Of a stretch of 43,034 nt of DNA, positions 1 to 11,050 are shown in pieces. The position numbers and the translations under genes are program-made. The DNA lies in the NCBI GenBank assembly GCA_032718475.1, contig JAUCBJ010007280.1:1-43034 (forward strand), in the 5' to 3' direction. The stretch is from Nemertoderma westbladi (taxonomy: Eukaryota; Xenacoelomorpha; Nemertodermatida; Nemertodermatidae). How positions within the stretch are numbered: position 1 is the first letter of the stretch; each line of letters starts with the position of its first letter. The notes under the pieces are model-generated. The model saw only the letters and a program-made list of their open reading frames with translations, was not told the origin of the DNA and searched no databases.

Positions 1-1083
1 GGGCACCGGTTTTCGGTTTTGGGAGTTTGAAGGGTTTCTGCTATAATTTCTCCCTTCCTTCTGTTGTCTGTAGCGACTTTTAGAGCGCCCGCGTTGTTGT
101 CCACCTTGGGAATATTGTTGCACAGCTTTAACCTCATGTTTGAGCCGCTGTCCTTCCTTGGTGGCAAGTTCGCGGTTGCGACAGAAGTCCACGGTTTCAG
201 TGAGGGATAGGGCAGGTTTTTTACTGAATATTTCCCGCCGGGTTTCATCGTCTCTGAGGCCACATGCAAGAAGGGTCATTATCCAATCGTCTATTGTCGT
301 GGACTCTACCATGGCATCATCCGCTAACTCACGAAGGCGGATATAGAATTCTTCGAAATCCTGCCCTTCTTGCTGTTTTTGGCGAACCAGCTCGTACCTG
401 TCAACGGTAAGATTTTGTTCTTCCCTCAGATACGCACGGATTTCACTTAGGATTTCATCCATTGTTTTTTCTGTGTCCCGGGGAATCCCCATGGTGTATT
501 GGATTCGGTTTAAAAAATCTGGGTGGCAGTACGAAAAGAGAGCGGCCACATGGTCCTGACGGGGTTTACTGGCCAAGTTAGTTATTTGCACATAGTTTAG
601 CCACGAAGTTTCCCAATGTTTGAATTGGCGATACTTCATCAGTACGTCTAAAACGTCCGGGGAACGTACCTGAAGTTTTGCACCAGTGGGAATGTTCCTC
701 TGCTCGTGGGGTTCGCTGTGGCGATTCCCTCCTTGAGCAATAGTTAGTAGATGCTCCATTTCTACAGAGCGGCGGTGTTCTTCATCCATTCGTCGTCGCT
801 CTTCATCGGCCTGGCGGGCGTCATCGCGATCAACGAGGTATTTTATAAGAGCCCCCACATCGAAGTTATAACCACTGGCTGTTTCTCCCGGAGTTTTAAT
901 CTCGTCGCTATCCTCTTGCAGCGCCCGTGCGAGTTTTATTCTAAGGGTTACTGTAGACGTTTTCGTCGTGTATTTGACTCCTAGATTGTCGCAGTGGATC
1001 ATTAGATCTGATCGAGGAATATCATCAAGTTGGTCCGGGTGAAGTTCCAGCGTGTCATTAAAATTCGGCGGGTCGTTCATCAT
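1..1083 (-). CDS. gag: Ty3/Gypsy-type retrotransposon Gag, partial (runs off left edge)
   Basis: An uninterrupted minus-strand frame of 361 codons runs from ATG at 1083-1081 to the window edge with no stop. Residues about 20-55 look like a SAP-type helix-turn-helix (IPRSDLMIHCDNLGV). Residues about 160-310 have the retrotransposon gag pattern: W-x-x-Y, a lengthy helical stretch, 'EFYIRLRELADDAM' and 'ACGLRDDETRREIF'. A Gln/Arg/Ser-rich basic tail follows, as expected before a zinc knuckle. Gag would form the retroelement particle and package RNA. Upstream on the same strand are a candidate primer-binding site and LTR edge, so this is probably the 5' part of an intact element. The frame is clean, suggesting a young copy. 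The Gypsy assignment is by domain pattern only; the pol that would prove it lies outside the window. Confidence 0.82.
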   Translation of the reverse strand, partial: MMNDPPNFNDTLELHPDQLDDIPRSDLMIHCDNLGVKYTTKTSTVTLRIKLARALQEDSDEIKTPGETASGYNFDVGALIKYLVDRDDARQADEERRRMDEEHRRSVEMEHLLTIAQGGNRHSEPHEQRNIPTGAKLQVRSPDVLDVLMKYRQFKHWETSWLNYVQITNLASKPRQDHVAALFSYCHPDFLNRIQYTMGIPRDTEKTMDEILSEIRAYLREEQNLTVDRYELVRQKQQEGQDFEEFYIRLRELADDAMVESTTIDDWIMTLLACGLRDDETRREIFSKKPALSLTETVDFCRNRELATKEGQRLKHEVKAVQQYSQGGQQRGRSKSRYRQQKEGRNYSRNPSNSQNRKPVP

Positions 1084-1093
1084 TGAAGTTTTA

Positions 1094-1106
1094 GTCACTG
1101 CGCCAT
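1094..1106 (-). other. Candidate primer-binding site at LTR 3' edge of the gag element
   Basis: On the minus strand, eleven bases before the gag ATG, the sequence TGGCGCAGTGAC directly follows GTTCATAACA. LTRs usually end in CA and are followed within a few bases by a TGG-initial primer-binding site complementary to a tRNA 3' end. In plus orientation the LTR would begin TGTTATGAAC at 1106 and extend right. I could not find its other end, and I did not match the site to a specific tRNA. Confidence 0.4.
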
Positions 1107-1357
1107 GTTATGAACTTGTGTGTGCGGCTCCATATAAATAATAAAGTCAACTAATATATATTTATTATATATTATATATGTATGGGTGTCAATTACCACA
1201 GTACAGCAGTATTAGCCTTTAGGCCTCCAGGGCCAACCACTTTCCCATCACCATCTTAGTCTGGTACCGGTAACCGCTGTGCCTGTAGGCCTACCTACTA
1301 AATATCCAGGCCATCACAAGATGCAATACACGTTTCCTATATACGGAACTGGATTAT

Positions 1358-1660
1358 AATGAGAAGTTTCCCATACTGTTACCAAATGAGTCGCAGATTA
1401 GAACAGCTATAATCAGAGTGGCACGTCAGGATATCGCCCATCAGGGATTTGACAACACCATGCATAAGGTGCGAAGACGTTTCTGGATTTTCAAGTTAAG
1501 ATATAATGTGAAACAAGTGATATGCACCTGCATTAAATGCCAAAAGGAAATGGGGTAGGGTAGAGTGGGCTCACAATTAATGGCCCCGCTACCATGGAAC
1601 AGGACCCAGATGTACGACCTACCATTCACCTACTGTGGAGTGGATCTGTTTGGACCCATA
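1358..1660 (+). pseudogene. BEL/Pao-type integrase fragment (zinc-binding region to start of core)
   Basis: About 100 plus-strand codons read as the N-terminal integrase region of BEL/Pao pol: 'PILLPNES', then 'HQGFDNTMHKVRRRFWIF', the Cys pair 'CTCIKC', and after a linker 'PFTYCGVDLFGPI', the usual start of the catalytic core. One in-frame TAG sits at 1556-1558, between the zinc domain and the core. The first His of the HHCC motif appears to be replaced by Arg (VARQDIAHQG). Nothing of the DDE core beyond its first residues remains, and no LTR is recognisable beside it. It is a dead scrap, independent of the neighbouring Gypsy gag, which lies in the opposite sense. Confidence 0.72.
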
Positions 1661-2206
1661 ACGTTAATGAACCAATGCTGCATTATAGAACAAAACTAAC
1701 AATAGAAAGGGGTAGCTATAGTTACTAAAACTAAAACACAAACAAAGCGCAAATATCCTAGCTTTTCCACATTAGTGTCAGTAGTTCTAGTAAGATAATA
1801 ATAGTGATAAACAGTTTCATTCAATTTTTTGAATAAATACAAATTATATAATATATTATAGAGCAAATGTATAAACAAAAACTCAACTAATATTATGAAA
1901 ATTGAAGGTCTAAACAATATGAAACAAAATAATACATTATCAAAGACAAATTAAATTTTAGCATCAGAACAACTATATCCAAGAAATGTAACAAAACCGC
2001 ATATCAGTCAAAGTGAAAAGGGGGGACAGTTCCCCCCCTTCAACCCCCCTTTCAATCAGCACTCCGTCCCAAATGCAAAGCCGCACCCAGACCCAGTCAA
2101 GCAGAATAACCTATGGAGATAGATATTATGACAACACACCCGGTTCTTTTAAATTTGCGTGATTTGAGTTTTATGCTCGCACCACTATTGAGTTTTATAA
2201 TATTTG
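1661..2206. other. AT-rich spacer, no gene seen
   Basis: This stretch is AT-rich with a short C-rich patch near 2031-2060. No frame with coding character, splice pattern or repeat structure could be supported. Confidence 0.5.
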
Positions 2207-3690
2207 TACTACTACTAGGTCGAGCGAACTCGGACAGTGGAAATGAGATCCTTCAAGGCTTCCCGATTCCCCATAGTTGTCGCAATTTCGTTTCTCCCAA
2301 GTTCAGTATCCCTTTCAAGTTGATCTATATATGTTATGGCCGGTCGTCCACGACTACGCTTTCCATGAGTTGGTTGCCAGAGAAGTAGATCTGGTATGAC
2401 CTCGTCTTTACTTCGCCAGCAGTGCCCACTGAATCGTAATCTGCGTTCACGGAGGGTTGTTGATACAGGTGGTATTGTACCATAAACTCGGCGTTTGTTA
2501 TGTGATGTCTCCAGCTGATGTTTAGGGCTGCCCTTAGTAGTCTTGTGTAGCAACCATCAATTCGTTGTTCATGTGATTTAGTCAGTGTCCAGGTCTCACC
2601 CCCGTATAAAAATACCTTTCCACTGTAGCTCGAAAGAACTTTGTCTTCAGGTGCCTGGAGAGATCTGATTTCCAGATGGTATCCATTTTTGATATAGCTA
2701 CCCAAGCCTTTGCTTTCCTAACTTCTATGTCCTTTTTGCTACTCTCTATCCATGATCCTAGGTACTGGAAGTCGTCAACCTTCCTTAGTTGATTATTATC
2801 AATGGTTTACAAGTTTCCATCAACATTAAAGGTCATGAATTCGGTCTTTGTAGCATTTATATGCAATCCAACCTCCTTAGCAGCCCTCTCCACTTTATTT
2901 AGTAGAAACTGTGCATCTGCTAGCGTATTAGAGAGCAGGGCGATGTCATCCGCAAAGTCGGTGTCTGTGACTGTAGTTGCCGGATATCTACTACTTCTGT
3001 GTTCTTGAAGTGTGAATCCCAGATCTTCACCCTTTGTGGCCGTCCTCTGCGTAATCCAGCACAATTACAAATAGTAACGGTGCTAACCTTGCAGTACGCA
3101 AGCCAGGATTGAGAAAAACTCAGTTTCACCATCTGGTGAGAGTACCTGCGCTTCTGTGTCACAATATAACAATCCAATGCCAGCAACAATTACTTCTGGT
3201 ATTCCATAAGCTCTTAGGATTTCAAGCATTTTACCTCTATGGATTGAGTCGAATGCCTTCTTGAAGTCCACAAAATTCCTTCAATCACTCTCCGTAGTGC
3301 AAGTATCTGAGCTATTGTTGATCTACTTGGTCGAAATCCGTTTTGGCTCTTATGCAGTAGTTTCTTTATGTGAGGCCTAATCCTATATAAAATCATTTTA
3401 TTGTATATTTTGGCAGCTACCACAAGCAGACAGATCCCACGATAGTTTGTTGGTATGCCGAGGTCTCCTTTCTTGGGGAGAGGCTTTAGTTGACCTTTAG
3501 TCCAAATTGGTGGTGGCTTTTCCCCTTTTAACATCCGGTTGTAAACATTCAATAATGGTCTGTTTAGCACTCCGGTTTTCCATACCTCAGCTGGGATTTC
3601 ATCTAATCCACTCGCTTTATTATTGGACATGCTTTTAATGCTTCTTTGGAGTTCGGCAGGTGTGAAGTCCCCTGATAATATTTGTAAGAA
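2207..3690 (-). pseudogene. 5'-truncated non-LTR (LINE) reverse transcriptase, multiply frameshifted (LINE A)
   Basis: Minus-strand frames together spell the finger-palm to C-terminal part of a non-LTR reverse transcriptase. In order they show 'NKASGLDEIPAEVWKTG' and 'NYRGICLLVVAAKIYNKMIL' (3630-3214), 'DFKKAFDSIHRGKMLEIL' (3271-3083, motif A), 'FADDIALLSNTL' (about 2950, catalytic FADD), and the tail 'LRFSGHCWRS' to 'GKRSRGRP' (2553-2215). Several frameshifts separate the blocks, and the endonuclease is missing. The 3' end, at 2207-2220 in plus coordinates, is a short TAG-repeat tail, as in RTE-like LINEs that end in microsatellites. The clade is inferred and was not tested by alignment. A second scrap of the same 3' end lies at 24476-24586. 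Confidence 0.85.
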
Positions 3691-4404
3691 ATGTTAAAAC
3701 TTATCTTCTTATGCCAATGTAGTAAGGGTATTAAAATATAATTAAATTAATTTGCACTATTAATGCTTCAGCTAAAAAATGATGCTAATCCTATGTAATA
3801 ATAAAAATAAGAATATTATTTTTAAGAAATTTCTACATATATCCAATACAAAATAATCAGCACAAGGATTCGTGGAATAATAATATAATACTACTGCAGT
3901 TGTATATTTTATTATGTTTATTGGCAACTCAACTATTTTCTGTCTATACCTGAGAGCTGATAAGGAAGTGTAGACTCAGCCAGCAGCGCTGCTCCTACAA
4001 GGCAAAGGCAGGCAGGAGGGATGTAGTCAAGTCAATAAATTCCGCATGGATGGAATTATATCTCAGACAGCCCTGCACTCCACCGTTCCTACAACTCCAC
4101 AGCTAGCTGCTGCAGCTCAGGCAGGAGTTGTTAATTTATCATTGCTTTTAATTACGCGACAAAATAATGTCAAAAAACTAAATATATCGAATACCACACA
4201 TAGAATCGATCTGATATTTTGTAACGCGATTATGAACCACCAATGCAATGTACTTGCAAAATTTCATCAAAATCGCCAGGCAGGAAGAGCCTGAACCTAG
4301 ATAATTATCAGTCAGAGTCAGTCACTCAGTCAGTCAGTGTTATATATCCTGAGATTTTTACAGTAAGTATCCTGCAGATTTTTACAGTAAATCCCGCTGT
4401 CGAG
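3691..4404. other. Non-coding interval with short simple repeats
   Basis: AT-rich DNA between two LINE remnants. It contains a CAGT-type simple repeat around 4308-4341 and a short duplicated block ending TTTTTACAGTAA (about 4355-4390). No supported gene; open frames here lack coding character. Confidence 0.4.
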
Positions 4405-5290
4405 CGGGCTCCTAATTACGGTGTTTTAATATAGTTGTGATGCATTTCAGAATTTTCCCCCTAATACCGGCATTATATAGTTTATAGAGGAGTCCGTTTA
4501 TCCTTATAGAATCAAAAGCTTTCTCTACATCTATAGTAGTTAAAACACCTGATCGACCATTTGATGTATCTTATTTTATCATACTTGTTAATTTATATAG
4601 ATAGTCTACTGTACTCGAGTTAGGTTTGCAGAATTGTGATTTGTCACAGTGTGGTCCAACTAAATCTGGAATTCTATGTTTGATCAACCGTTCAAAAAGT
4701 TTACCAAAATATGACGATATAGAGATAGGTCGGTATGAACCTGGGAATTTATAATCTCTTTTACCTGCTTTTTTGATAAACTTAATCATATTTAATGGCC
4801 ATGGCCATATATTATTCTCAAATGTTAGATTAAACAAATGTAAAGTGAGTGACCGCGCCCAAAAGCCCATAGATGTTATAAACTTTGGATGTATTCCATC
4901 ACAATCCATTGACTTGCCACTACATTTAATTAGTAACTCCTTCATTTTGAAAGCTTGATCAAGTTCGGTGCTCGATTCATTATCATCACTCCCATAGAAA
5001 TCAGAATGGTGATCTTCAATAAATTTGTCAACGTAATTCTTAAAAGGTTCATCGAAATTCTCTCCAGCCAAATTTTTTCCAGTGAAGAAAGTTTCAAACA
5101 TATACTTAGCCTTTTCCTCCTCATCAGTAATTATCTTTAATTATCTTTTTATTTATTAGTGAATCCACTCTTGAGTCAGCTTCTTTTTGAAATTGTGCTT
5201 GAATGATTTCCATAAGATTTTAGAGTTGGTTTTATTTAACTCCGATGCTTGTTTTTGAAACCCTGAACCTGAAAGTTCTCTGATCGCTGA
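4405..5290 (-). pseudogene. Second, unrelated LINE reverse transcriptase fragment (LINE B)
   Basis: A minus-strand frame at 5101-4571 encodes the start of a non-LTR RT: 'GKSMDCDGIHPKFITS', 'YRPISISSYFGKLFERLI', then 'KSQFCKPNSSTVDYL'. After a stop and a one-base frame change the protein continues at 4560-4409 with motif A 'TIDVEKAFDSI'. Upstream (about 5280-5160), 'NSKILWKSFKHNFKKK' resembles the linker between endonuclease and RT. The palm with the catalytic FADD box is lost, as is everything downstream. Its motifs differ clearly from LINE A, so it is a separate family. It has no activity and serves only as a marker of old insertions. Confidence 0.78.
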
Positions 5291-5426
5291 CAAGCTCGCT
5301 GATCCCGTTTAAACACTAATATTAATATAATATTTCAATTATTATTATGTAAATATACATTATTACAATAAATTTTCGGAAATATCTCATCACATTATTA
5401 CAATTAAAATTTACAGGGACTGTGAT

Positions 5427-5657
5427 ATGTCAGCCAAAAGTAGACGCCATTCTGATAAGTCAGCCAAAAGCAACATGTTCGATTCTAAGCTGTCCGTGAA
5501 TGAAGACCAAGTTAATGACCTATGTGCTGCTGATGAAGTGTCACCATCGACCGCTGCAATGATCGTCCGTAAAGAGAAAACGGCGGAATGGTTGAAGAAT
5601 AAACGTACAACATACGACGAGAAAAACGAGGCATCGTGCTCAGGTATTCCAGATTAA
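5427..5657 (+). CDS. Possible internal exon or small hypothetical protein (76 aa)
   Basis: A short Lys/Ser-rich plus-strand frame starting MSAKSRRHSDKSAKSN. It could be one exon: an acceptor-like TTTACAG precedes it at about 5416, and a donor-like CAG|GTATTC lies at about 5640, so the coding part may be 5417-5641 rather than a stand-alone gene. The tail EKTAEWLKNKRTTYDEKN is plausible soluble protein. No family was recognised and no partner exon was found. It could equally be chance. Confidence 0.25.
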   Translation: MSAKSRRHSDKSAKSNMFDSKLSVNEDQVNDLCAADEVSPSTAAMIVRKEKTAEWLKNKRTTYDEKNEASCSGIPD

Positions 5658-6488
5658 TTGATTTCCCTAAATTATCTTAGCCTTAATCCCATTGTCGTTT
5701 TTATTCATCATTCGTCATTTTTATTATTCAATTTGAAATGTAGTTTTGTTTTACTATGAACTCGCTCCTGGTGGTTTGACTAGATACAAAATCCAAATAA
5801 TATACCGTCCCCTAAAACTGTGTCTGGCCTGATTTGGATGTAAGTATACATGTGAAACGCGAAATCTAGAGATGACCAGTAGGCTTGTCTTTCTTTTGGC
5901 TCCGATATACCAGAAACAACCCGAATTCTCCTTTTATATGCCTTTCCTGTTGAAGCTTGGGCTGGTGTGACGGTGTGGCTCCTCTTATACTCACATTTTA
6001 GCTTGGTAGCTACGTAAAATGTAAATTGGCCTGGTTCACAGAATCCACCATTTCGTACCATGAGAGAGCTCAAGGTTTCATTTCAAAAGTAGAACAGAAA
6101 ATGTTTACAGAGCAGAGGTTTCATAGTAAAAAATGGCAAAAACGTATTTGGCTTTTTTCGACACGATTGTTTAGAATTAGTTCCATACAGTAAGTTTATA
6201 AAATATTTTGTAATGTCCACTAAGGGGACATTACTTAACATTTATTTGCCTGACAGCCACTATATTACCTACCGGTAAGCGGGGTATAGCTATTAATAAC
6301 CAGTAGGGTCTAGCTATATTATTATAACATGGCTCCAAACGCCACCATAAATATAAGCTAACTTATTTATAACATAATTTATGTCATTTTTAGATTTATT
6401 TATACAGCAACTAATATAATTTGTGCTGTTTCTATCACTTATAATGTATATATACAATCATTTCGTAATGTTACAATTTTGGAATAAA
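5658..6488. other. Interval without a supported gene
   Basis: Contains a 97-codon minus-strand frame (6073-5780) with mixed composition and no recognisable motif. I do not regard it as an established gene. The rest is AT-rich. Confidence 0.35.
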
Positions 6489-6491
6489 ACT

Positions 6492-6632
6492 ACATACATA
6501 CTTGTTGCAAAGTACTTTACAGTGTTCTGATCCTCGTGACTTTATTTTCACTCACTCACTAACGTTCGTTCGTGTAACAAAGCCACTCGGATCATCACAC
6601 TGTAAAGTGCTACTTTACACACAAGTATGTAA
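6492..6632. mobile_element. Imperfect inverted repeat, MITE-like
   Basis: The left arm (6492-6533) and right arm (6589-6632) are imperfect reverse complements, sharing ACTTGT, AAAGTA, CTTTACAGTGT and GATCC in order, around a 55-bp loop. A hairpin of this size and AT-rich setting fits a small non-autonomous DNA transposon, but no clear target duplication was found. Confidence 0.45.
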
Positions 6633-6731
6633 ATAGTTATAACTCTTCTGAATTCATTGTCCCACTAACACTCACTTGTTTTACCTCTGTTTTCTATAAT
6701 ACTTCTTGCTTTCTGTAGATACTGACCTAAC

Positions 6732-6787
6732 CTATTCCAGTGCGACTAGTAAATGCATTCTATTCCAGTGCGACTAGTAAATGCATT
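6732..6787. repeat. Two-copy 28-bp tandem repeat
   Basis: A 28-bp unit beginning CTATTCCAGTGCGACTAGTA occurs twice head-to-tail (6732-6759 and 6760-6787) without mismatch. Confidence 0.9.
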
Positions 6788-7375
6788 CTATCATATTATC
6801 TTTTAAACACCCACTGTTATCTTGAGCAATTATAATTTATGAAAATTGCCAGGAAAATATTTAAAAAGTAGCATTGATCTTAAAACTGTCTCTAAAAATT
6901 TTATAGGTGTGGCTGTGGCCGTCCCTGCGGTTTTTTTAATTTGTACATATCTCCAATGTGGTTGAAAAATAACATGGGTTTTTTATTTTTAAATTATTTA
7001 ACGAAGTTGCTAATTATAATAATAAATGTACACCCCCAGTCGGGGTAAATTTGAAATCCAACAAGTAAAACACAAGTGTATATATAAATAAAACAATAGT
7101 AAAGTAACAAATCATTAATATTAAAAAGTAAGGAACGCGAAATATTAGGTGGTAAATAACGGGGAGAGGAGTGGACATGTGTAAATACCGGTCGGCGCAC
7201 GATATGGAGCAGTACATGCAGACGCAAATCTGCAAGAGAGGGTGAAATGGCTGGTGGTACGAGCAGATGAGGCGGGCGGTTGCGCGGGTTACCACATGGC
7301 GGTTTTGTTGACCCGTTGCGTCGCCAGGTGGACGACTGGAATGCCTTGTGAAACCCTTGTGTAATTACCAATTAT

Positions 7376-7391
7376 GGGGGGGGGGGGGGGG
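7376..7391 (+). repeat. Poly-G run (16 nt)
   Basis: Sixteen consecutive G. It is one of six G or C homopolymers of at least 16 bases in this window. Such runs can form quadruplexes and are often miscounted in sequencing. Confidence 0.95.
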
Positions 7392-7617
7392 TGTTACCCC
7401 CCACCACCCTTAATGTTGTCAACTTCATCCAGGTTTTACTTGTCTTCTCCAGCGGAATTATTATCTTTTAAATTAACCCTATATACTTAAAGCCTATACG
7501 TCCTCCTCCGCTGTAACTCAAACTCCTACATCCACTCTGTCCTGTACCAATGTAAGAACGCTTTCATCCGTTACATCCCGGTGAACTGATCGCACACCAT
7601 TGAAATCAATTTCCGAA

Positions 7618-8690
7618 AGAAGCACCGCCCTCAATCCCCAGCCCACTGCGCCACTTGGTAGCCCCGCACCGTCCTCAATCCCCGGCCCACTGCGCCACTT
7701 GGTAGCCCCGCACCGCCCTCAATCCCCAGCCCACTGCACCACTTGGTAGCCCCGCACCGCCCTCAATCCCCAGCCCACTGCGCCACTTGGTAGCCCCGCA
7801 CCGTCCTCAATCCCCATCCCACTGCGCCACTTGGTAGCCCCGCACCGCCCTCAATCCCCAGCCCACTGCGCCACTTGGTAGCCCCGGACCGCCCTCAATC
7901 CCCAGCCCACTGCGCCACTTGGTAGCCCCGCACCGTCCTCAATCCCCAGCCCTCTGCACCACTTGGTAGCCCCGCACCGTCCTCAATCCCCAGCCTACTG
8001 CACCACTTGGTAGCCCCGCACCGTCCTCAATCCCCAGACCACTGCACCATTTGGTAGCCCCGCACCGTCCTCAATCCCCAGCCCTCTGCACCACTTGGTA
8101 GCCCCGCACCGCCCTCAATCCCCAGCCCACTGCACCACTTGGTAACCCCGCACCGTCCTCAATCCCCAGCCCACTGCAACACTTGGTAGCCCCGCACCGT
8201 CCTCAATCCCCAGCCCTCTGCACCACTTGGTAGCCCCGCACCGTCCTCAATCCCCAGCCCACTGCACCACTTGGTAGCCCCGCACCGTCCTCAATCCCCA
8301 GCCCTCTGCACCACTTGGTAGCCCCGCACCGTCCTCAATCCCCAGCCCACTGCACCACTTGGTAGCCCCGCACCGTCCTCAATCCCCAGCCCTCTGCACC
8401 ACTTGGTAGCCCCGCACCGCCCTCAATCCCCAGCCCACTGCACCACTTGGTAGCCCCGCACCGCCCTCAATCCCCAGCCCACTGCACCACTTGGTAGCCC
8501 CGCACCGTCCTCAATCCCCAGCCCACTGCACCACTTGGTAACCCCGCACCGTCCTCAATCCCCAGCCCACTGCGCCACTTGGTAGCCCCGCACCGTCCTC
8601 AATTCCCAACCCCCACTGCGCCACTTGATAGCCCCGCACCACCCTCAATATCCAGCCCACTGCGCCACTTGGTCTGCATTGATCGCTGCA
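7618..8690 (+). repeat. 44-bp minisatellite, array 1 (about 24 copies)
   Basis: Head-to-tail GC-rich units with a 44-bp period, typical core CCCCGCACCGTCCTCAATCC followed by a CCCAGCCC-ACTGC-CACTTGG-TAG part. Units differ at a few fixed sites (GTCC/GCCC, GCCCACTG/GCCCTCTG, GCGCC/GCACC). From about 8180 to 8400 the ACTG and TCTG variants alternate, which gives an 88-bp higher-order repeat. The array runs directly into a Gypsy pol remnant. Long minus- and plus-strand open frames across it are by-products of the stop-free unit. Confidence 0.95.
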
Positions 8691-9560
8691 ACTTTAACTC
8701 CCAGGTCAAACGCCTGCTATACTCGACCCCCAATGCGAGACTCGCACGTCGCCGGAATCTCAAAAACTGCCAGGTTTTTCAGTGTTTTCGATGCCTCCTC
8801 CGGATACTGGCAGGTCCCCCTCGATGTACCAGCTCCTCACGTGTTTGCGAACCCCTGGGGCCAGTACAATCACTCGAGAAATGCAATGAGTCTCATCATC
8901 ATATCGGGGATGAATATAATCGGCGGGACTTTCTGGCCTGGTAAAGGAGGTGGATGATGTCCTGCTCTTTGATGATACATGAGCAGCATATTGACTCTAT
9001 CCATTCATGCATTCATTCCTTCAACGATGCATGGAGTCTGGCATCTTCCTACATCCAGGGAAAGTACTACTGGCCCTCCCAGAGGTTCAGTTTATGGGCT
9101 ATATTGTGAGCGAGTCCCGCATGACCGCAAGAAGGTCCATGCAATATCGGCCTTCCCTCGTCCTACAAATATTACTGACTAAACTCTCGTACCAAGTCCT
9201 TCAAAACCGGGGGTCTTGGACCATCCCCGCCCTTGATGTCGGCCACGCGGTTCGCATACAGCACCCGACATCTCAACGATCAGACAAGGTAGTAATTGTG
9301 AGTGCCAACCTCTTCAAGGAAGTATATCGTCTGTTTACCATCTGGCCGAACTCTCACCCGCAACCAGCGCCACATCCTCCGGGACACGTCAGCACCCCCG
9401 AATTCTAACTCACCCATGGTAACGACCCCCAGCAATAGCAATTGCCCCCCACTATGAAACCCACATCATTCTCGTTTACGCTGATGCTGTTTCAAAGCCA
9501 CGCAAACGTGTCGACGGGCACCACAACTTATCGTATCGAGCACGTGTGCCCCCTCGCATG
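8687..9560 (+). pseudogene. Ty3/Gypsy (K02A2.6-like) pol remnant, internally deleted
   Basis: Broken frames spell a Gypsy reverse transcriptase: 'FFSVFDASSGYWQVPLD' near 8778-8830 (RT palm motif), 'GDEYNRRDFLAW' near 8905-8944, the catalytic-type 'VDDVLLF' at about 8950-8970, 'CMESGIFLHPGK' and 'FMGYIVSES' near 9030-9110, and 'FPRPTNITD' near 9155. After that it jumps to an integrase-tail-like stretch 'VGHAVRIQHPTSQRSDKVV' (about 9235-9300). RNase H and the integrase core are gone, and at least three frames are needed, so this is inactive. It sits between the two minisatellite arrays. Its first about 200 bp are duplicated at 11036-11266. Confidence 0.82.
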
Positions 9561-9567
9561 ACGTTTT

Positions 9568-11050
9568 GGTAGCCCCGCACCGCCCTCAATCCCCAGCCCA
9601 CTGCGCCACTTGGTAGCCCCGCACCGTCCTCAATCCCCATCCCACTGCGCCACTTGGTAGCCCCGCACCGCCCCCAATCCCCAGCCCACTGCGCCACTTG
9701 GTAGCCCCGCACCGCCCTCAATCCCCAGCCCACTGCGCCACTTGGTAGCCCCGCACCGCCCTGAATCCCCAGCCCACTGCACCACTTGGTAACCCCGCAC
9801 CGTCCTCAATCCCCAGCCCACTGCACCACTTTGTAGCCCCGCACCGTCCTCAATCCCCAGCCCTCTGCACCACTTGGTAGCCCCGCACCGCCCTCAATCC
9901 CCAGCCCACTGCACCACTTGGTAGCCCCGCACCGTCCTCAATCCCCAGCCCACTGCACCACTTGGTAGCCCCGCACCGTCCTCAATCCCCAGCCCACTGC
10001 GCCACTTGGTAGCCCCGCACCGCCCACAATCCCCACCCCACTGCACCACTTGGTAGCCCCACACCGTCCTCAATCCCCAGCCCACTGCACCACTTGGTAG
10101 CCCCGCACCGTCCTCAATCCCCAGCCCACTGCGCCACTTGGTAGCCCCGCACCGTCCTCAATCCCCAGCCCACTGCACCACTTGGTAGCCCCGCACCGTC
10201 CTCAATCCCCAGCCCACTGCGCCTCCTCAATCCCCAGCCCACTGCACCACTTGGTAGCCCCGCACCGTCCTCAATCCCCAGCCCACTGTGCCACTTGGTA
10301 GCCCCGCACCGTCCTCAATCCCCAGCCCTCTGCACCACTTGGTAGCCCCGCACCGTCCTCAATCCCCAGCCCACTGCACCACTTAGTAGCCCCGCACCGT
10401 CCTCAATCCCCAGCCCACTGCACCATTTGGTAGCCCCGCACCGTCCTCAATCCCCAGCCCTCTGCACCACTTGGTAGCCCCGCACCGCCCTCAATCCCCA
10501 GCCCACTGCACCACTTGGTAACCCCGCACCGTCCTCAATCCCCAGCCCACTGCACCACTTGGTAGCCCCGCACCGTCCTCAATCCCCAGCCCTCTGCACC
10601 ACTTGGTAGCCCCGCACCGTCCTCAATCCCCAGCCCACTGCACCACTTGGTAGCCCCGCACCGTCCTCAATCCCCAGCCCTCTGCACCACTTGGCAGCCC
10701 CGCACCGTCCTCAATCCCCAGCCCACTGCACCACTTGGTAGCCCCGCACCGTCCTCAATCCCCAGCCCTCTGCACCACTTGGTAGCCCCGCACCGCCCTC
10801 AATCCCCAGCCCACTGCACCACTTGGTAGCCCCGCACCGCCCTCAATCCCCAGCCCACTGCACCACTTGGTAGCCCCGCACCGTCCTCAATCCCCAGCCC
10901 ACTGCACCACTTGGTAACCCCGCACCGTCCTCAATCCCCAGCCCACTGCGCCACTTGGTAGCCCCGCACCGTCCTCAATCCCCAACCCCCACTGCGCCAC
11001 TTGATAGCCCCGCACCACCCTCAATATCCAGCCCACTGCGCCACTTGGTC
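9568..11050 (+). repeat. 44-bp minisatellite, array 2 (about 33 copies)
   Basis: Same unit, orientation and variant sites as array 1, with one partial deletion near 10221-10230. The end of this array plus the following Gypsy RT piece (about 10473-11266) matches 8097-8890 at a constant offset of 2376 bp with few differences. A segment made of minisatellite plus RT was therefore duplicated as a block. Confidence 0.95.

Noticed and set aside
6994-7371. A 125-residue minus-strand protein
   Set aside because: Half its length is AT-rich low-complexity hydrophobic sequence, with no motif and no splice support.
9476-10085. Minus-strand proteins of the MGWGLRAVRGYQ type as genes
   Set aside because: They are translations of the stop-free 44-bp satellite through successive frames.
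7618-11050. Regular 44-bp repeats as a CRISPR array
   Set aside because: Units are directly adjacent with no unique spacers, the surroundings are eukaryotic transposons, and no cas genes are present. It is a minisatellite.
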